NCBI GenBank assembly: GCA_963835085.1 | Contig: CAWIED010000002.1 | Coordinates: 434,001 to 498,000, forward strand | Length of the DNA: 64,000 nt | Direction: 5' to 3' | Source: JBDIAG01 sp963835085 | GTDB lineage: Bacteria; Actinomycetota; Actinomycetes; Actinomycetales; CAWJMD01 | In this document: positions 8,846 through 18,824 of the stretch, one piece after another | Layout: each line of letters opens with the position of its first letter | Numbering within the stretch: position 1 is the stretch's first letter | The notes under the pieces: generated by a model | The model's database searches: none | The model's input: the letters and a program-made list of their open reading frames with translations, nothing else | What the model was told of the DNA's origin: nothing | Made by a program: the position numbers and the translations under genes

Positions 8846-11155
8846 TACGGTCCCTGGCTCAAGGCCCTGCAGGACCTGACCCGCGCCGACATCGCCCGAG
8901 TCCGGGACGCCGCAGCCGAGTGGACCAGCACCACCGCCCCCGCCTGGGCATGGGGACTCCTCGACAACCCCGACCTGGTGACAGACCTCGCCGTCTGGCG
9001 TGCCGTCACCGCACTCCCCGACATCGAGCACACCACCGGACGTGCCCGCACCGGCCCTCCGCACCCTGTACTGGCCGCCCGCGCCTGGCAGCACCGGCTC
9101 GACCAACGAGTCACCGCCGCTCTCGCCACCGCACCCGGCGGCCCCTGGAGAACCACACTCCAGACCTGGAACCCGCGCGTCCTCGACGACCCCTGGTACC
9201 CCGTCCTGGCCAGCCGCCTCGACCTCGCCCTCATCGCCGGACGAGACGTCCCCACCCTCCTGACGACCGCCCGCGCTCAAGGGCCACTGCCCGACGACCA
9301 CCCCGCCGCCGCCCTCTGGTACCGCCTCGCCCGCGAACTCGGACCCGTCACCTCCACCGCCACCAACACCCGACTCCGCCCCGACTGGACACCCCACCTG
9401 ACCCGACTGCTCGGCGACGACATCGCAACCCGCGTCCTCGACGATCCCGCCTGGCCGACCCTCGTCGCCGCCGTCCATGCGGCCACCTCCCGCACCCACA
9501 CGCCCGCAGCCGACCTCCTCGACGACGCCGTCGCCCTCACCGGACACGTCGGCGACACCGGCGTGCCCGTCGACCTCGCCGCCACCGTCATCGCCTGGCG
9601 GCTCAGCGACCTCACCACTCCCGCCGACCCCCCGATCGGCGAGCACGACATCGACGACACGCCAGACGACTACGACCCCGCCGACTACACGCCCGACCAT
9701 CAGCGCCAACCGCTGTCGCCCGCACCGAACACCGACCGCGTCGAGCATGAAAGCCCAGCCGACCCTGACGGTCCTCCGCCAGCCGACCCGATGGCCATTG
9801 GCGACCAGCCTCCGTCTCCGCAGCCACCCGTCGCCACCCAGGGAACCACGCTGGAACGGGTCGTCGAACTCACCGCAGCCGCCGCAGCGTTCTACAGGAC
9901 GGCCTACCCCAGGTCCCCAGCAGCTGGGTACCTACGCTCGAGGATCGGCACCGACCTCACCGACACCGACCACCTCCCCGCGACCTGGGTCATCGGCTAC
10001 GCCACCCCAGGCTGGACGACCCTGACCGACCACCTCCGCGCCACCATGGCGGCCACCGACACCGAACTCCTCGACGCCGGACTGAGCAGACAGGCGCGCA
10101 GCAACCAGCTCATCGACGTCTTCCGCGACCGCCTCCTGTTCGGCCTGCACAACCCCGACGGCACCCTCGTCGGCTTCACCGGACGCGCAGCCCCCGGCGC
10201 CGACGACCACGCACCGAAATACCTCAACACACCCACCACCATCGCCTACCGCAAGTCCGAAGTGCTCTTCGGGCTCGCCGAGACCGCCCACCTCACCGAC
10301 GCCACCCCAGCCCTGGCCGAAGGACCACTCGACGCCATCGCCCTCACCCTCGCCGGCAACGGCCACCTCGCCGGAGTCGCCACCTGCGGCACCGCCCTCA
10401 CCCCCGCCCATGCCGAACTCCTCGTGCCACGAGCGACGACCGACTGGATGGCCGGACCCCGCATCCTGGTAGCCCCCGACAACGACACCGCTGGGCACGC
10501 TGCGGCGGCCCGCGCGCATGCCCTGCTCACCACTGTGGGCCTCAACGACCGTTGGCTCCGCTACGCCGGGGACGTCAAAGACGCCGCCGAGGCCTATGCC
10601 GCCGGCACCCTGCACGGTGATCTGAACGCGTCCGCCCCTTCCTTGGCTGAACTCGTTCTACGGCATTACGTGTCGGCCAATGAGGACGGGCTACGACACG
10701 GATGGCCGGAAGCCCGCGCCCGGCTCTACCGCGCCGCCGCAGAGACCCTCACCGACCTTCCCACCCGCGCCGACTGGAACACCCTCATTCACACCACCGC
10801 ACGACTGGCACTACCGGCGCTCGACACTGTTGACGAACTCGACCGCTGTGCAGAAGAACATGCCCTTAGGACGGGCCTCTACCGTTGCGCCTTGGCCCGG
10901 GCCGTGGAGTTGCGCGACCAAGCGCTTCCTCACACGGCGATGTCGAACCTCGTATCCGATCTCGCAGAATTACAGACCGAACTGGACCTAGCTCCCGGGG
11001 CCGAGATCACTGCGTCCGACCGCGGCGCCGCACTGCACCAAATCGTAGCTGACATGGAGAATGGAGATCTCGGGGCCTTTCGCGTACTGGCTCCCTGCCT
11101 GAGCGCCCGTACAACCGATCCCCACCGTTTGCCACGGCGATTGCAACAAGAGTAG
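8846..11155 (+). pseudogene. Relaxase 3' part: C-terminal region with DnaG/TOPRIM primase domain
   Basis: The continuation of the relaxase gene beyond the IS; it is open from 8846 (YGPWLKALQDLTRADIARV) to the stop at 11155, about 769 residues. A helical middle region is followed by an acidic, proline-rich linker. Then comes a primase-like module: FRDRLLFGLHNPDGTLVGFTG and KYLNTPTTIAYRKSEVLFG match the DnaG catalytic N-subdomain. The TOPRIM part shows LAEGPLDAIAL (conserved Glu) and VAPDNDTAGHAAA (DxD). Without the IS and indels the full protein would be about 1,900 residues, joining relaxase, helicase and primase. As it stands this part lacks a native start, although GTG codons such as 8978 could allow a fragment. 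Confidence 0.8.
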
Positions 11156-11456
11156 ATCGAAAGTGCCGATTAGGGTCGTCGCACGCTGAGTTAACACCTC
11201 AAGCGAATACACGGTCTCCGTTTCAGAACGGCGCGAGTCAGCATCAAGGAATCAGCCCACCCCGCCGTCAAACGAACGCAGACCTCTCGGACCTGATCGC
11301 TGACCAGGACACCGTGGATCGATATCTGAGATAGAAGCGGCATCTTGGGTCCGGTGGCCGTAGCGATCCTGCAGTCCAAGCGAGCGCGTCGGCATCCGGG
11401 TGGCCGCTCCGGCGTGGGACTCTCCTCACGAGGGAGTTCGTCGCAGGGCACATTGA
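11156..11456. other. Intergenic gap between convergent genes
   Basis: About 300 bp between the stops of the relaxase remnant and the methylase, which run toward each other. I see no convincing gene, RNA or repeat. Weak short hairpins could end transcription, but none is strong enough to call. Confidence 0.5.
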
Positions 11457-13706
11457 TCAGCCCTGATGCAACGGCTTTAGACCGGCCAGAAGTCGGTTCA
11501 CCACCTCACCTGCGCTAACGCTGAGGATTTCGGCGGCGTCAGCGAACTCGTTGTAGGCGCGAACCGTATTGATGTACAGATCCTGGCGGTGCTGAGGCAG
11601 GACTGGAACCGGTAGATCTCGGATTGCCTTGACGCTGATACTCGGAGATGCTGTGTTGTCTGAGATTCGCAACCATTCCCTGGTGAGGCCTTGCTGCTGT
11701 AGGTAGTACATCAGGAACTCTGGCCGGATGCCGGACTCGGGCAGGAGGCGAAGCCGCAGGCAGCCGCGTCCCTGAATCCAGCCTTTTTGATCCTCCGATA
11801 CCAAGCCAATGCGAGGTCGGTCGCCGACTCTGGTGAGCAGGATGTCTTGATAACGTGTGATATAGCGCTGGTCCAAGTTGATTTTGTTGAGCCAAGCGAC
11901 TGCGGGGCCAATCGTTCCGTTGCGTCCGACCATCCGAGGTTCGATCAGTGGCACGGATCGGCCAGAGGGTTGTTCGCTGATCTCCGATGGTTCGATCTGT
12001 GAGGCTGGACCGGCTTGGGGATCACAGACCTCGTGTAGCGGCTTGTGCATGAATATTGCGTTCTTGATCCCCAGTTCTTGAAGCAAGGAGGGGTCCGGGC
12101 ATTTGTCGTTGAGCACGCCGAGGTTCTTCTGGACGATTTCGACAGCTGCTTGGGTGTCCGGCGAGGCCATGTCGACCTCGCATAGGGTTGACCTGTCGGG
12201 CGGACCGCCGGAGAGATCTGCCCCCCTGGCTCTGATCTGTTCGGCCGATTTGACGGTTGCGTGAACAGTTCGCGTGAACCAGGCTTGGCCGTCCAACCAC
12301 TCGGATACGGCTCGCGCGATTGTGACCGCCATCGCCGGGCGGATGTCGCGTATGCCGTTGGAGCTATCCGTTAGCCGACTCGAATCGACGATCAGCACCT
12401 TATCGCTGTCTTCCGTTTGGCCCGCACCACGCTCGAGAAGCCAGATGCTCATGGGTGCGTTCGCCTGTGGGAACACGCCTTTTGGAAGGTCGATCACTAC
12501 CCTCAGCACGCCTTGCTCTAGGAGGTGGTCGCGCAGTTCTCTGTCAGTCTGGGAAACCGAGGTGGCCGCTGAACGCGGCACGACGACAACCGCCCGTGAT
12601 CTCTCAGCCATGCTGTCGTAGGCGAGTCTGATCCAGCGACAGCGCGGGGTCTGCTTCGACGATTCGGTAGGAGTTGGTTCGTTGCGGCGGGTAAGCCTCG
12701 AAGGGGGGTTGCTCAGGGTGATGTCCGCTCGACGTTCAGGAGGCATCTGATCACGATCTTTGGTCCGAGGAAACCGCTGGGCGGCAGTGGCTCCTCGCAG
12801 TGTCAGGCCGACCCAGGTGAGCAGGCAACCGTACCGTTCGATACTGTCGGCTTGAATCTCCGCGCGCTCGTAGAGTCGTAATGCGCTCCAGGCGAGCTCT
12901 CCGGTGCCGCACGCAGGAATGAAGACCGTTCTCGCGCCGGGGAACATGGCAAGTCCAACCATGAGGTCAGCCACCACCGCCGGCGTGTAGTACTCCTCGT
13001 CGAAGAAGGGCCCTCTCGCATTGCGTTCGTTGCTCGGCAGCCGGGAGATGTATTTGAGAACTTCATCGAGAAGAGGGCCTTCCCCTGGGAAGGCAGGATC
13101 CTGGACAGCCGCGTCAACGACCCTGAACAGTCGGGCCATCTCATCTTTGGGCGGAAACTCCGGCCAGGTCTCCCGGACCCAACCGGGGGATCGCCGCAGG
13201 ATCATTCCCCGGTCCACCAGGCTATCCCGTGATAGATGACGCCATGCGTCGGGGTCATCATGGCGAACCAGCAGCAGTCCCGCAAGAGCCAACAGAGCTA
13301 GTTGCCATTGCTCTGTTAAAGTGAGGTTTGTGTGCTCTTTCCATTCCTGCAGGACACCTTTACCCACTAGCTCCGAAAGGTTGTGATGGCCAGAGTAATT
13401 TCTTAATCGGTCGCCGTGCGGCCCCCGATTCGGGCGCGGCGGAAGACCCCAGTTGGCTCGGAGGCGGTCCCCGTACGTCGGCCCCTGCCGTTCGCGCCCA
13501 GGGAATGTTCCCGAGACAGAACGGTTTCCTGGGATCACCACGCCGTCAAGAAACGCAACGACGGCGCCCCGCTCGCGGACTTGGCCCGACTTCGGAGGAA
13601 AGCCGTCTCGGCGGCTCCACCGGGAAACTGTCGTCTGGTGCACTCCTGCCGCGTTTGCGATCTGACCAACGGTGACCCCGGTCTCCTCAATCATCGGAGG
13701 CTTCAT
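11457..13706 (-). CDS. HTH / N6-adenine DNA methylase / specificity-domain fusion, orphan
   Basis: A 749-residue protein with three parts. Residues 10-40 are a small helix-turn-helix (VTVGQIANAAGVHQTTVSRW). The middle is a type I-like (HsdM) adenine methylase with the SAM-binding motif FIPACGTGEL near 263-272 and the catalytic LSNPPS motif at about 333-336. The last 150 residues resemble an HsdS target-recognition half with its conserved helix, here IRDLPVPVLPQHRQ. It should methylate a specific DNA site, but no endonuclease, HsdR or BREX/DISARM partner is adjacent. It may protect or regulate the island rather than restrict. The start at 13706 lies inside the end of the small upstream frame. 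Confidence 0.75.
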   Translation of the reverse strand: MKPPMIEETGVTVGQIANAAGVHQTTVSRWSRRDGFPPKSGQVRERGAVVAFLDGVVIPGNRSVSGTFPGRERQGPTYGDRLRANWGLPPRPNRGPHGDRLRNYSGHHNLSELVGKGVLQEWKEHTNLTLTEQWQLALLALAGLLLVRHDDPDAWRHLSRDSLVDRGMILRRSPGWVRETWPEFPPKDEMARLFRVVDAAVQDPAFPGEGPLLDEVLKYISRLPSNERNARGPFFDEEYYTPAVVADLMVGLAMFPGARTVFIPACGTGELAWSALRLYERAEIQADSIERYGCLLTWVGLTLRGATAAQRFPRTKDRDQMPPERRADITLSNPPSRLTRRNEPTPTESSKQTPRCRWIRLAYDSMAERSRAVVVVPRSAATSVSQTDRELRDHLLEQGVLRVVIDLPKGVFPQANAPMSIWLLERGAGQTEDSDKVLIVDSSRLTDSSNGIRDIRPAMAVTIARAVSEWLDGQAWFTRTVHATVKSAEQIRARGADLSGGPPDRSTLCEVDMASPDTQAAVEIVQKNLGVLNDKCPDPSLLQELGIKNAIFMHKPLHEVCDPQAGPASQIEPSEISEQPSGRSVPLIEPRMVGRNGTIGPAVAWLNKINLDQRYITRYQDILLTRVGDRPRIGLVSEDQKGWIQGRGCLRLRLLPESGIRPEFLMYYLQQQGLTREWLRISDNTASPSISVKAIRDLPVPVLPQHRQDLYINTVRAYNEFADAAEILSVSAGEVVNRLLAGLKPLHQG

Positions 13707-13869
13707 CTTTTGTCGTCCGGACGTGCGCGATGGCCTGTAAAATCGCCACAGCTCGATCGGTCCAGGTGGGTTTGGCCAAAATGCATATAGTCAGAAGCGC
13801 AAGTTCAGCTACGACTACCGCAGGCGTGGCCGCCGTGCTCGTCGCCCAGGAAACCAGGCTTGCTTCCAT
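13687..13869 (-). CDS. Small single-pass membrane protein
   Basis: A 60-residue frame starting at ATG 13869 behind a GGTGGTGAGG ribosome site. One hydrophobic helix (TPAVVVAELALLTICILA) is followed by a basic tail ending in KDEASDD. Its last 20 bases overlap the start of the methylase gene, as expected for a coupled pair. I do not recognise a family; small membrane proteins of this build often precede actinobacterial accessory genes. It could be a chance frame, but spacing and ribosome site argue for a gene. Confidence 0.5.
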   Translation of the reverse strand: MEASLVSWATSTAATPAVVVAELALLTICILAKPTWTDRAVAILQAIAHVRTTKDEASDD

Positions 13870-13929
13870 GGCTACCTCACCACCCTTGATCCTGAAGGAG
13901 CCACCGCCGGCTCTTCCTCGCGAAATCAT

Positions 13930-14167
13930 CTTGCAGGCACCGGGGACGAATCGTCACGCGTGTAGGCAAGCCGCGATTTTTTTCGCATATGCAGGTCAGC
14001 CGTTCTCGCTGCTGCAAGAGTGCGAGCACGTGTTTCCTGCTTCTGCACAAGGAGGGGCTGTCCGACACCGGACCGACAACGGGGACCAACGACGCTGGAG
14101 CGGTGCTGGATGGCCTGTTCGCGGCAAAGGATCCAACTGACCAGGGGACCGTGGCCGCGCACCGGGC
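13930..14167. other. Non-coding stretch between methylase operon and IS4 remnant
   Basis: About 240 bp without a convincing gene. It probably holds the methylase operon promoter on its left and debris of the IS4-family element on its right; the boundary of that element is not visible. Confidence 0.4.
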
Positions 14168-14900
14168 ATGCTGTTGCTCGGTGACCACTTCGCCGTCACC
14201 ACCTTCGCTCAGCAAGTCGCCGCGACCGGCGCGCACCTGCTGATCCGGTGTAAGGACCGCCGCGGGTTCACCACCGTCCATGTCTTGCCCGACGGCACCC
14301 GGCTGGCGCGGTAGGGCGAGGTCGACATCCGCGTGATCGACGCACAGATCACCATCGACTACGGCCCCAACGAGCAGCCCCGGACCAGCCGGTACGGGCT
14401 GGTCACCACGTTGACCGACCACCGCGCCTACCCTGCGCTGCAGATCGTGGAGCTGTATCACCAGCGGTAGGAGATCTCGACCGGCTTCAAGGAGATGAAA
14501 TCGACCATCCTCGACGGTCGTGTCCTACGAGTGCGCACACCGGCCAGCATCGCCTAAGCGGTCTCGCCGTGCTGATCGTCCACCAGGCCCTACGGACCGC
14601 GATCGCCGACACCTCACTGGCCGTCGGTGACCTCGCCCCCGACCGGCTGAGCTTCACCATCGCCTTGACCGCAGCACGAGACAGCATCCACAGCCACACC
14701 CCCGCCCCCGCCCAGACAGATCTGATCGGCAGGATCGGGCATGCAGTACTCGACGCGATCCTGCCCCAGCGACGATCCCGGTCATGTCCACGAGTCGTCA
14801 AACGCGCGATCTCCCAAACACCGCGCGAAAGGCAACATCGACCGGCGTCATCACAACACACGAGTCACAACACGACTGCTAATCGATCCTTGACAATCGC
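14168..14900 (+). pseudogene. IS4-family transposase remnant with several stops
   Basis: A decayed DDE transposase lacking its N-terminal half. The surviving reading starts MLLLGDHFAVTTFAQQVAA and continues through LLIRCKDRRGF, RYGLVTTLTDHRAYPA and a YHQRxEI-FKEMKS segment that normally carries the catalytic glutamate. In-frame stops occur after DGTRLAR, after ELYHQR (where the family has W) and after RVRTPASIA. A one-base shift follows, with LIVHQALRTAIADT and RVVKRAIS in another frame. It is clearly non-functional and marks an old insertion in the island. Confidence 0.75.
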
Positions 14901-14958
14901 AACACAGCGCCAACTGCGCGGCATTGGGCCCTCGCGTCGCCAAGCGGACGCAGCCGCG

Positions 14959-15001
14959 AGGGGCTAGGCCAGGGCTAGGGGGGGCTAGGGGGGGCTAGGG
15001 G
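14959..15001 (+). repeat. Short tandem GGGCTAGG-type repeat
   Basis: Four head-to-tail copies of an approximately 10-11 bp unit (gggctaggggg, with the first copy reading gggctaggcca). They end exactly at the left end of the IS256-family element. It may be slippage at the insertion boundary or an old target site. Confidence 0.75.
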
Positions 15002-16377
15002 GACTGTACGTTCAACGGTGTAACTCCGGTTCTGGAGGAGCACGATGGGTACGCTGGTTGAGCCGGTCGCTGAGGCGGTCGTGGAAGAGGTGCAGGTGTC
15101 GACGACGCAGGGGTCGCCGGTGGTGGATCAGACGCTGATCGCGCAGCTGGTCGGGAACGCGAGAGCTCAAGGCGTCGCGATCGACGGTGAGGGCGGGCTG
15201 CTCGCGCGGCTGACCAGACTCGTGGTCGAGTCCGCGCTCGAGGGTGAGATGACCGTGGACCTTGGGGGACGAGGAACACGAGCGTGGCGAGGGTAACGGG
15301 AACGCGCGGAATGGGTCGCGGTCCAAGATGGTGCTGACCAAGGCCGGTCCTGTGGGGATCGATGTACCGAGGGATCGGGCGGGCACGTTCCAACCTGCTG
15401 TCGTCGCGAAACGGCAGCGCTGGCTCGGGTTGATCGAGGACGTCGTGCTGTCGTTGTCCGCGCGCGGGATGACGCATGGAGACATCGCCGCGCACCTCGC
15501 GGATGTCTACGGCAGTGAGGTGTCGAAGACGACGATCTCGACGATCACCGACAAGGTCCTGGACGGGATGACCGAGTGGCAGAACCGTCCCCTCGACCCG
15601 GTGTACCCGGTGGTGTTCATCGACGCGATCCACGTGAAGATCAGAGACGGGCAAGTCGCCAACCGGCCCATCTACGTCGCCCTCGCCGTCACGACCGAGG
15701 GGAACCGGGACATCCTCGGCCTGTGGGCCGGATCCGGCGGGGAGGGCGCGAAGTACTGGCTGCACGTGCTCACCGAGATCAAGAACCGGGGCGTGCAGGC
15801 TGTCCTCATGGTGGTGTGTGACGGCCTGTCCGGGCTCGCGGACAGTGTGAACACGGTCTGGGCGGACACCATCGTGCAGACCTGCATCGTGCACCTGATG
15901 CGGAACAGCTTCAAATACAGTGCGCGGCAGGATGGGACGCCATCTGCCGGGCGCTCAAGCCCGTCTATCAGGCCGCGACCCTCGCCGAGGCGGAGGAACG
16001 CTTCCTCGAATTCTGCGAGCAATGGGGGCAGAAGTATCCCGCCGTGGGTGAAGCTGTGGGAGAACGCGGGGGCCGAGTTCGTCCCGTTCCTGCAGTTCGA
16101 CCGGGAGATCCGCCGGATCGTGTGCACGACGAACGCGATCGAGTCCGTGAACGCCCGCATCCGGAAAGCCGTCCGCGCCTGCGGTCACTTCCCGAACGAG
16201 CAAGCCGCCCTCAAATGCGTCTACCTCGCCGTGATGGCCCTCGACCCAACCGGGAAGGGCCGGGCACGATGGACCCAACGATGGAAACGCGCACTCAACG
16301 CCTTCGACATCACGTTCAACGGCCGGCTGTCCGCCCACAGCCACTGACATGAGATACACCGAAAACTTGACAGTCCC
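15000..16377 (+). mobile_element. IS256-family (Mutator) insertion sequence
   Basis: About 1.38 kb bounded by imperfect 26-bp inverted repeats: GGACTGTACGTTCAACGGTG at 15001 and, read inward from the right end, GGACTGTCAAGTTTTCGGTG. It contains one broken Mutator-type transposase. I find no matching 8-bp target duplication (ctaggggg left, ttgcggga right). This suggests that one flank has been rearranged. Its right end cuts into the 5' part of an integrase gene. Confidence 0.85.
15045..16347 (+). pseudogene. IS256-family transposase, three frameshifts
   Basis: A Mutator-type transposase of about 430 residues if the frame were continuous. The DDE residues are all present: VVFIDAIHVKI, VVCDGLSGL and CTTNAIESVNARI. 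The frame breaks near 15275 (a base short in a G run, before DEEHERGEGNGNARN), near 15935 and near 16047. Between the last two, the correct reading ICRALKPVYQAATLAEAEER lies in another frame. The shifts nearly cancel, and all catalytic parts survive, so the gene could be intact in the real genome if these are sequencing indels. Confidence 0.8.
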
Positions 16378-16458
16378 GTTGCGGGAGATCGCCGACCTGG
16401 CCGGCAGCGACGTCACCATGCACCGGATCACCGCGGGCGACTATCTGGACTCCTGGAT
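16378..16458 (+). pseudogene. 5' fragment of an interrupted integrase
   Basis: A 27-residue in-frame fragment, LREIADLAGSDVTM then ITAGDYLDSWI, squeezed between the IS256 element and IS3 copy 2. GDYLDSWI is the usual opening of the core-binding domain in actinophage/ICE integrases, and it joins in frame to EGKLALKQSTRSHY beyond the IS. The true gene start was removed by the IS256 element. Confidence 0.7.
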
Positions 16459-16501
16459 TGAGGTGCCCGGCGTTCTTCGGACAGTGGGTTTCCATTGATC
16501 C

Positions 16502-17386
16502 TTACGCTGCCCGATTGTTGTCGAGCCATTCTAACTCTACTTCATTCGGAATCCGGTAGTCAATTGCCGAATGAAGCCTTCTCGTGTTGTACCTCAATTC
16601 GATGTATGCTGTCACGTCTTTGCGGGCACGCTCCCTTGTCGGATACACGGTCCGGTTGCACCGTTCATTCTTCAATGTCCCATTAAAGGACTCGGCCCAG
16701 GCATTGTCGTAGCACACGCCGGTCTTACCAACCGACCTGCGGATCCCGTGTCTCTTCGCTGCCACCGAGAAATCAGCGGAGGTATATTGCGTCCCCCGGT
16801 CCGAGTGGAATATACTGACTTTCGATGTGATATGCACGCGATGGGCGGCCATGTCCAGTGCCTCGATGACTAGATCCGCGGTCATCGTCGAATCCATGGC
16901 GTACCCGACGACTTTCTTGCTGAAGCAATCCAGGACCGTCGCCAAATACAACCAGCCTTCCCACGTCCTGATGTAGGTAATATCGCCCACCAGTTTGGCG
17001 CCGGGGGCGGTCGCGGTGAAGTCCCGGCGCACCAGGTCCGGCAGGTCCGTTGCATCGCCAGCGATCGTCGTGGTCGGCCGGAACGGCTTGGGCTGGCAGG
17101 GTTCCAGGTCCAGGTCACGCATGATGACCCGCACCGTGTCGTCATCGATCTGCTCCCCGTCACGCAGCAACTGGGCATGCACTCGTCGGTACCCGTAGGT
17201 GGAGTCTGAGTCGAGGAAGATCTCGCGGATCAACCGTTCGAACCGAGCCCGCGTGATGTCACGAGGCGATGGCGAATGATTCTTCCAGGTGTAGAACCCA
17301 GACCGGGAAACACCCAACACGACACACATCACAGAAATGGCGTGATTGCCTTCTTCGCTGGCGATGAACTCGTACACGCCCGTCAC
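16502..17386 (-). CDS. IS3-family transposase OrfB, copy 2
   Basis: Protein identical to the copy 1 OrfB, with all three DDE residues and an intact frame. Its GTG start again overlaps the OrfA stop. Functional transposition is plausible given the intact ends and the clean target duplication. Confidence 0.93.
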   Translation of the reverse strand: MTGVYEFIASEEGNHAISVMCVVLGVSRSGFYTWKNHSPSPRDITRARFERLIREIFLDSDSTYGYRRVHAQLLRDGEQIDDDTVRVIMRDLDLEPCQPKPFRPTTTIAGDATDLPDLVRRDFTATAPGAKLVGDITYIRTWEGWLYLATVLDCFSKKVVGYAMDSTMTADLVIEALDMAAHRVHITSKVSIFHSDRGTQYTSADFSVAAKRHGIRRSVGKTGVCYDNAWAESFNGTLKNERCNRTVYPTRERARKDVTAYIELRYNTRRLHSAIDYRIPNEVELEWLDNNRAA

Positions 17387-17667
17387 GGACGAGACTTCTT
17401 CGCGAAGAAGGCGGTGGCTTTTCCCAGGATATCAACCTCCTCCTCCAGGGACTTCACCCGGCGACGCAATCGCTTCAGTTCTTCCGCCTCAGACTCGCTG
17501 ATCTCTTCCTCCACAGGATTCTCCACTCGGTGCGCAGCAACCCACCGCGACACCGACTGCGACGACACATTATTCTCTTTCGCAACATCAGCGATAGCCC
17601 GCGAATGCTCCACGACCTCGCGGACCACCGACTCCTTAAACTGCTCCGAGAACTTCCGAGTTGCCAT
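17383..17667 (-). CDS. IS3-family transposase OrfA, copy 2
   Basis: Identical to the copy 1 OrfA: an HTH_Tnp_1 domain followed by a coiled coil. The start is chosen at the ATG behind GGAG. Antisense to it, a plus-strand frame reads through the right IS end into the integrase remnant; this is a chimeric frame, not a gene. Confidence 0.9.
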   Translation of the reverse strand: MATRKFSEQFKESVVREVVEHSRAIADVAKENNVSSQSVSRWVAAHRVENPVEEEISESEAEELKRLRRRVKSLEEEVDILGKATAFFAKKSRP

Positions 17668-17738
17668 CCCAAACTCCAATTCCGTTCAGCCTCAACAATA
17701 GTCGAGGTACTGTCCGAAAAACGCCGGGCGGGTCAGAT

Positions 17739-18738
17739 CGAGGGCAAGCTGGCGTTGAAGCAGTCGACCCGATCTCACTACCGGGACGCGATACGTCTCT
17801 ACCTGCGACCAGCACTGGGTGAGGTCCTGCTGATCGAGCTCCGTGCTCACCACCTCGACCAGATGTACGCCGGTCTCACTCGGGGCGTGCGTGGAAAGCC
17901 GCTCAGCCCGGCCTCGATCCGCCGGGTGCACGCCTGCCTGCGCTCGGCTCTGAACACCGCCGTCAAGCGTTGTCTGCTGAACCACAACCCCGCGTTGCAC
18001 GTCGAACTGCCCCCGGAGCGACCGAAGCGACCTGACCCCTGGACGGGCGAGGAGTGCCGCAGATTCCTGGAGGCGGTCGAAGGCGACCGGTTGGCCCTGC
18101 TGTACCGGGTTCTGCTGGTCACCGGGATGCGCCGCGGCGAGGCCCTGGGCCTACGTTGGTCCGACGTCGACCTGAACCGCGGAAACCTCCGGATCGCCCA
18201 GCAGATCACCGCTGTCGGTGGCAAGGCCACGATCGATGCCCCGAAGACCCGCCGCAGCTCACGTGTGGTGCCGATCGATCCCGACACCGTCGATCGACTA
18301 CGCCACCACCGAGACAGTCAGCAGAGCGAGGGCGCCGCCTGGGGTAGCGCCTGGGATGACAACGACCTCGTCTTCACCCGCGAGGACGGCAGCGCCATCC
18401 GCCCGGAGCAGGTCACCAAACACTTCCAGGTCCTGGCCCGCCGACACGGGCTACGGGTCATCCGCCTACACGACCTGCGCCATACGAACGCGACCCTGGC
18501 CCTGGAAGCCGGGGTGGCCGTCAAAGTCGTCTCCGAGCGCCTCGGGCACTCCACGACAGGCATCACCCAAGACATCTACATGCACGTCGCACCCCGCCTC
18601 GGACGCGACGCGGCGGACCGGATCGCCTCGCTCATCCTGGCCCCCGATTCACGCTCCCCGTGCATGGCGGCGGACAATTGCAGCGCATTTGCAGCGCGGC
18701 CGGGTTCCGACGAGCCGAACGACGAAGGACAGGAATGA
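17739..18738 (+). pseudogene. Integrase (tyrosine recombinase) beside tRNA-Arg, 5' end lost
   Basis: The main body of a phage/ICE-type integrase, about 330 residues, that directs integration into a host site. The core-binding part (STRSHYRDAIRLYLRPALG) is followed by a complete catalytic domain: arginine in TGMRRGEALGLRW, HDLRHT, LGHSTTGIT and the nucleophilic tyrosine in DIYMHV. The gene is separated from its start by IS3 copy 2 and truncated further by the IS256 element, so it is inactive unless expressed from a fortuitous start. It ends about 90 bp from the 3' end of a tRNA-Arg gene, the classic position for an integrase using that tRNA as attachment site. Confidence 0.88.
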
Positions 18739-18761
18739 AGATTTCGCACACGCGTCCGACA

Positions 18762-18808
18762 CGACAACGGCCCCTGCCCCGCGTTGCGGCGGGAAGGGGC
18801 CGGTGTCG
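18762..18808. terminator. Strong hairpin between integrase and tRNA-Arg
   Basis: CGACAACGGCCCCT pairs with AGGGGCCGGTGTCG around a GC-rich inner stem (GCCCCGC/GCGGCGGG) and a very small loop. It lies between the converging integrase and tRNA genes and can end transcripts from both sides. Confidence 0.75.
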
Positions 18809-18824
18809 TCGCTGTCTCAACGAG

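Larger units (their letters stand above)
16459..17735 (-). mobile_element. IS3-family insertion sequence, copy 2 (1277 bp)
   Basis: The same element as at 7566-8842, same length and orientation; I see one base different, near the left end (attgatcc against attggtcc). It is flanked by an exact 3-bp target duplication, gat at 16456-16458 and 17736-17738. It interrupts an integrase gene; removal restores DYLDSWI-EGKLALK in frame. The near-identity of the copies shows recent transposition. Confidence 0.95.

Noticed and set aside
11457..13706. Complete restriction-modification or BREX/DISARM system
   Set aside because: Only the methylase/specificity fusion is present; no HsdR, nuclease, PglZ, helicase or Drm gene is near.
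17530..18738. A 402-codon frame that begins inside IS3 copy 2 and runs into the integrase
   Set aside because: The first 70 codons are antisense to OrfA; the frame is a chance chimera created by the insertion.
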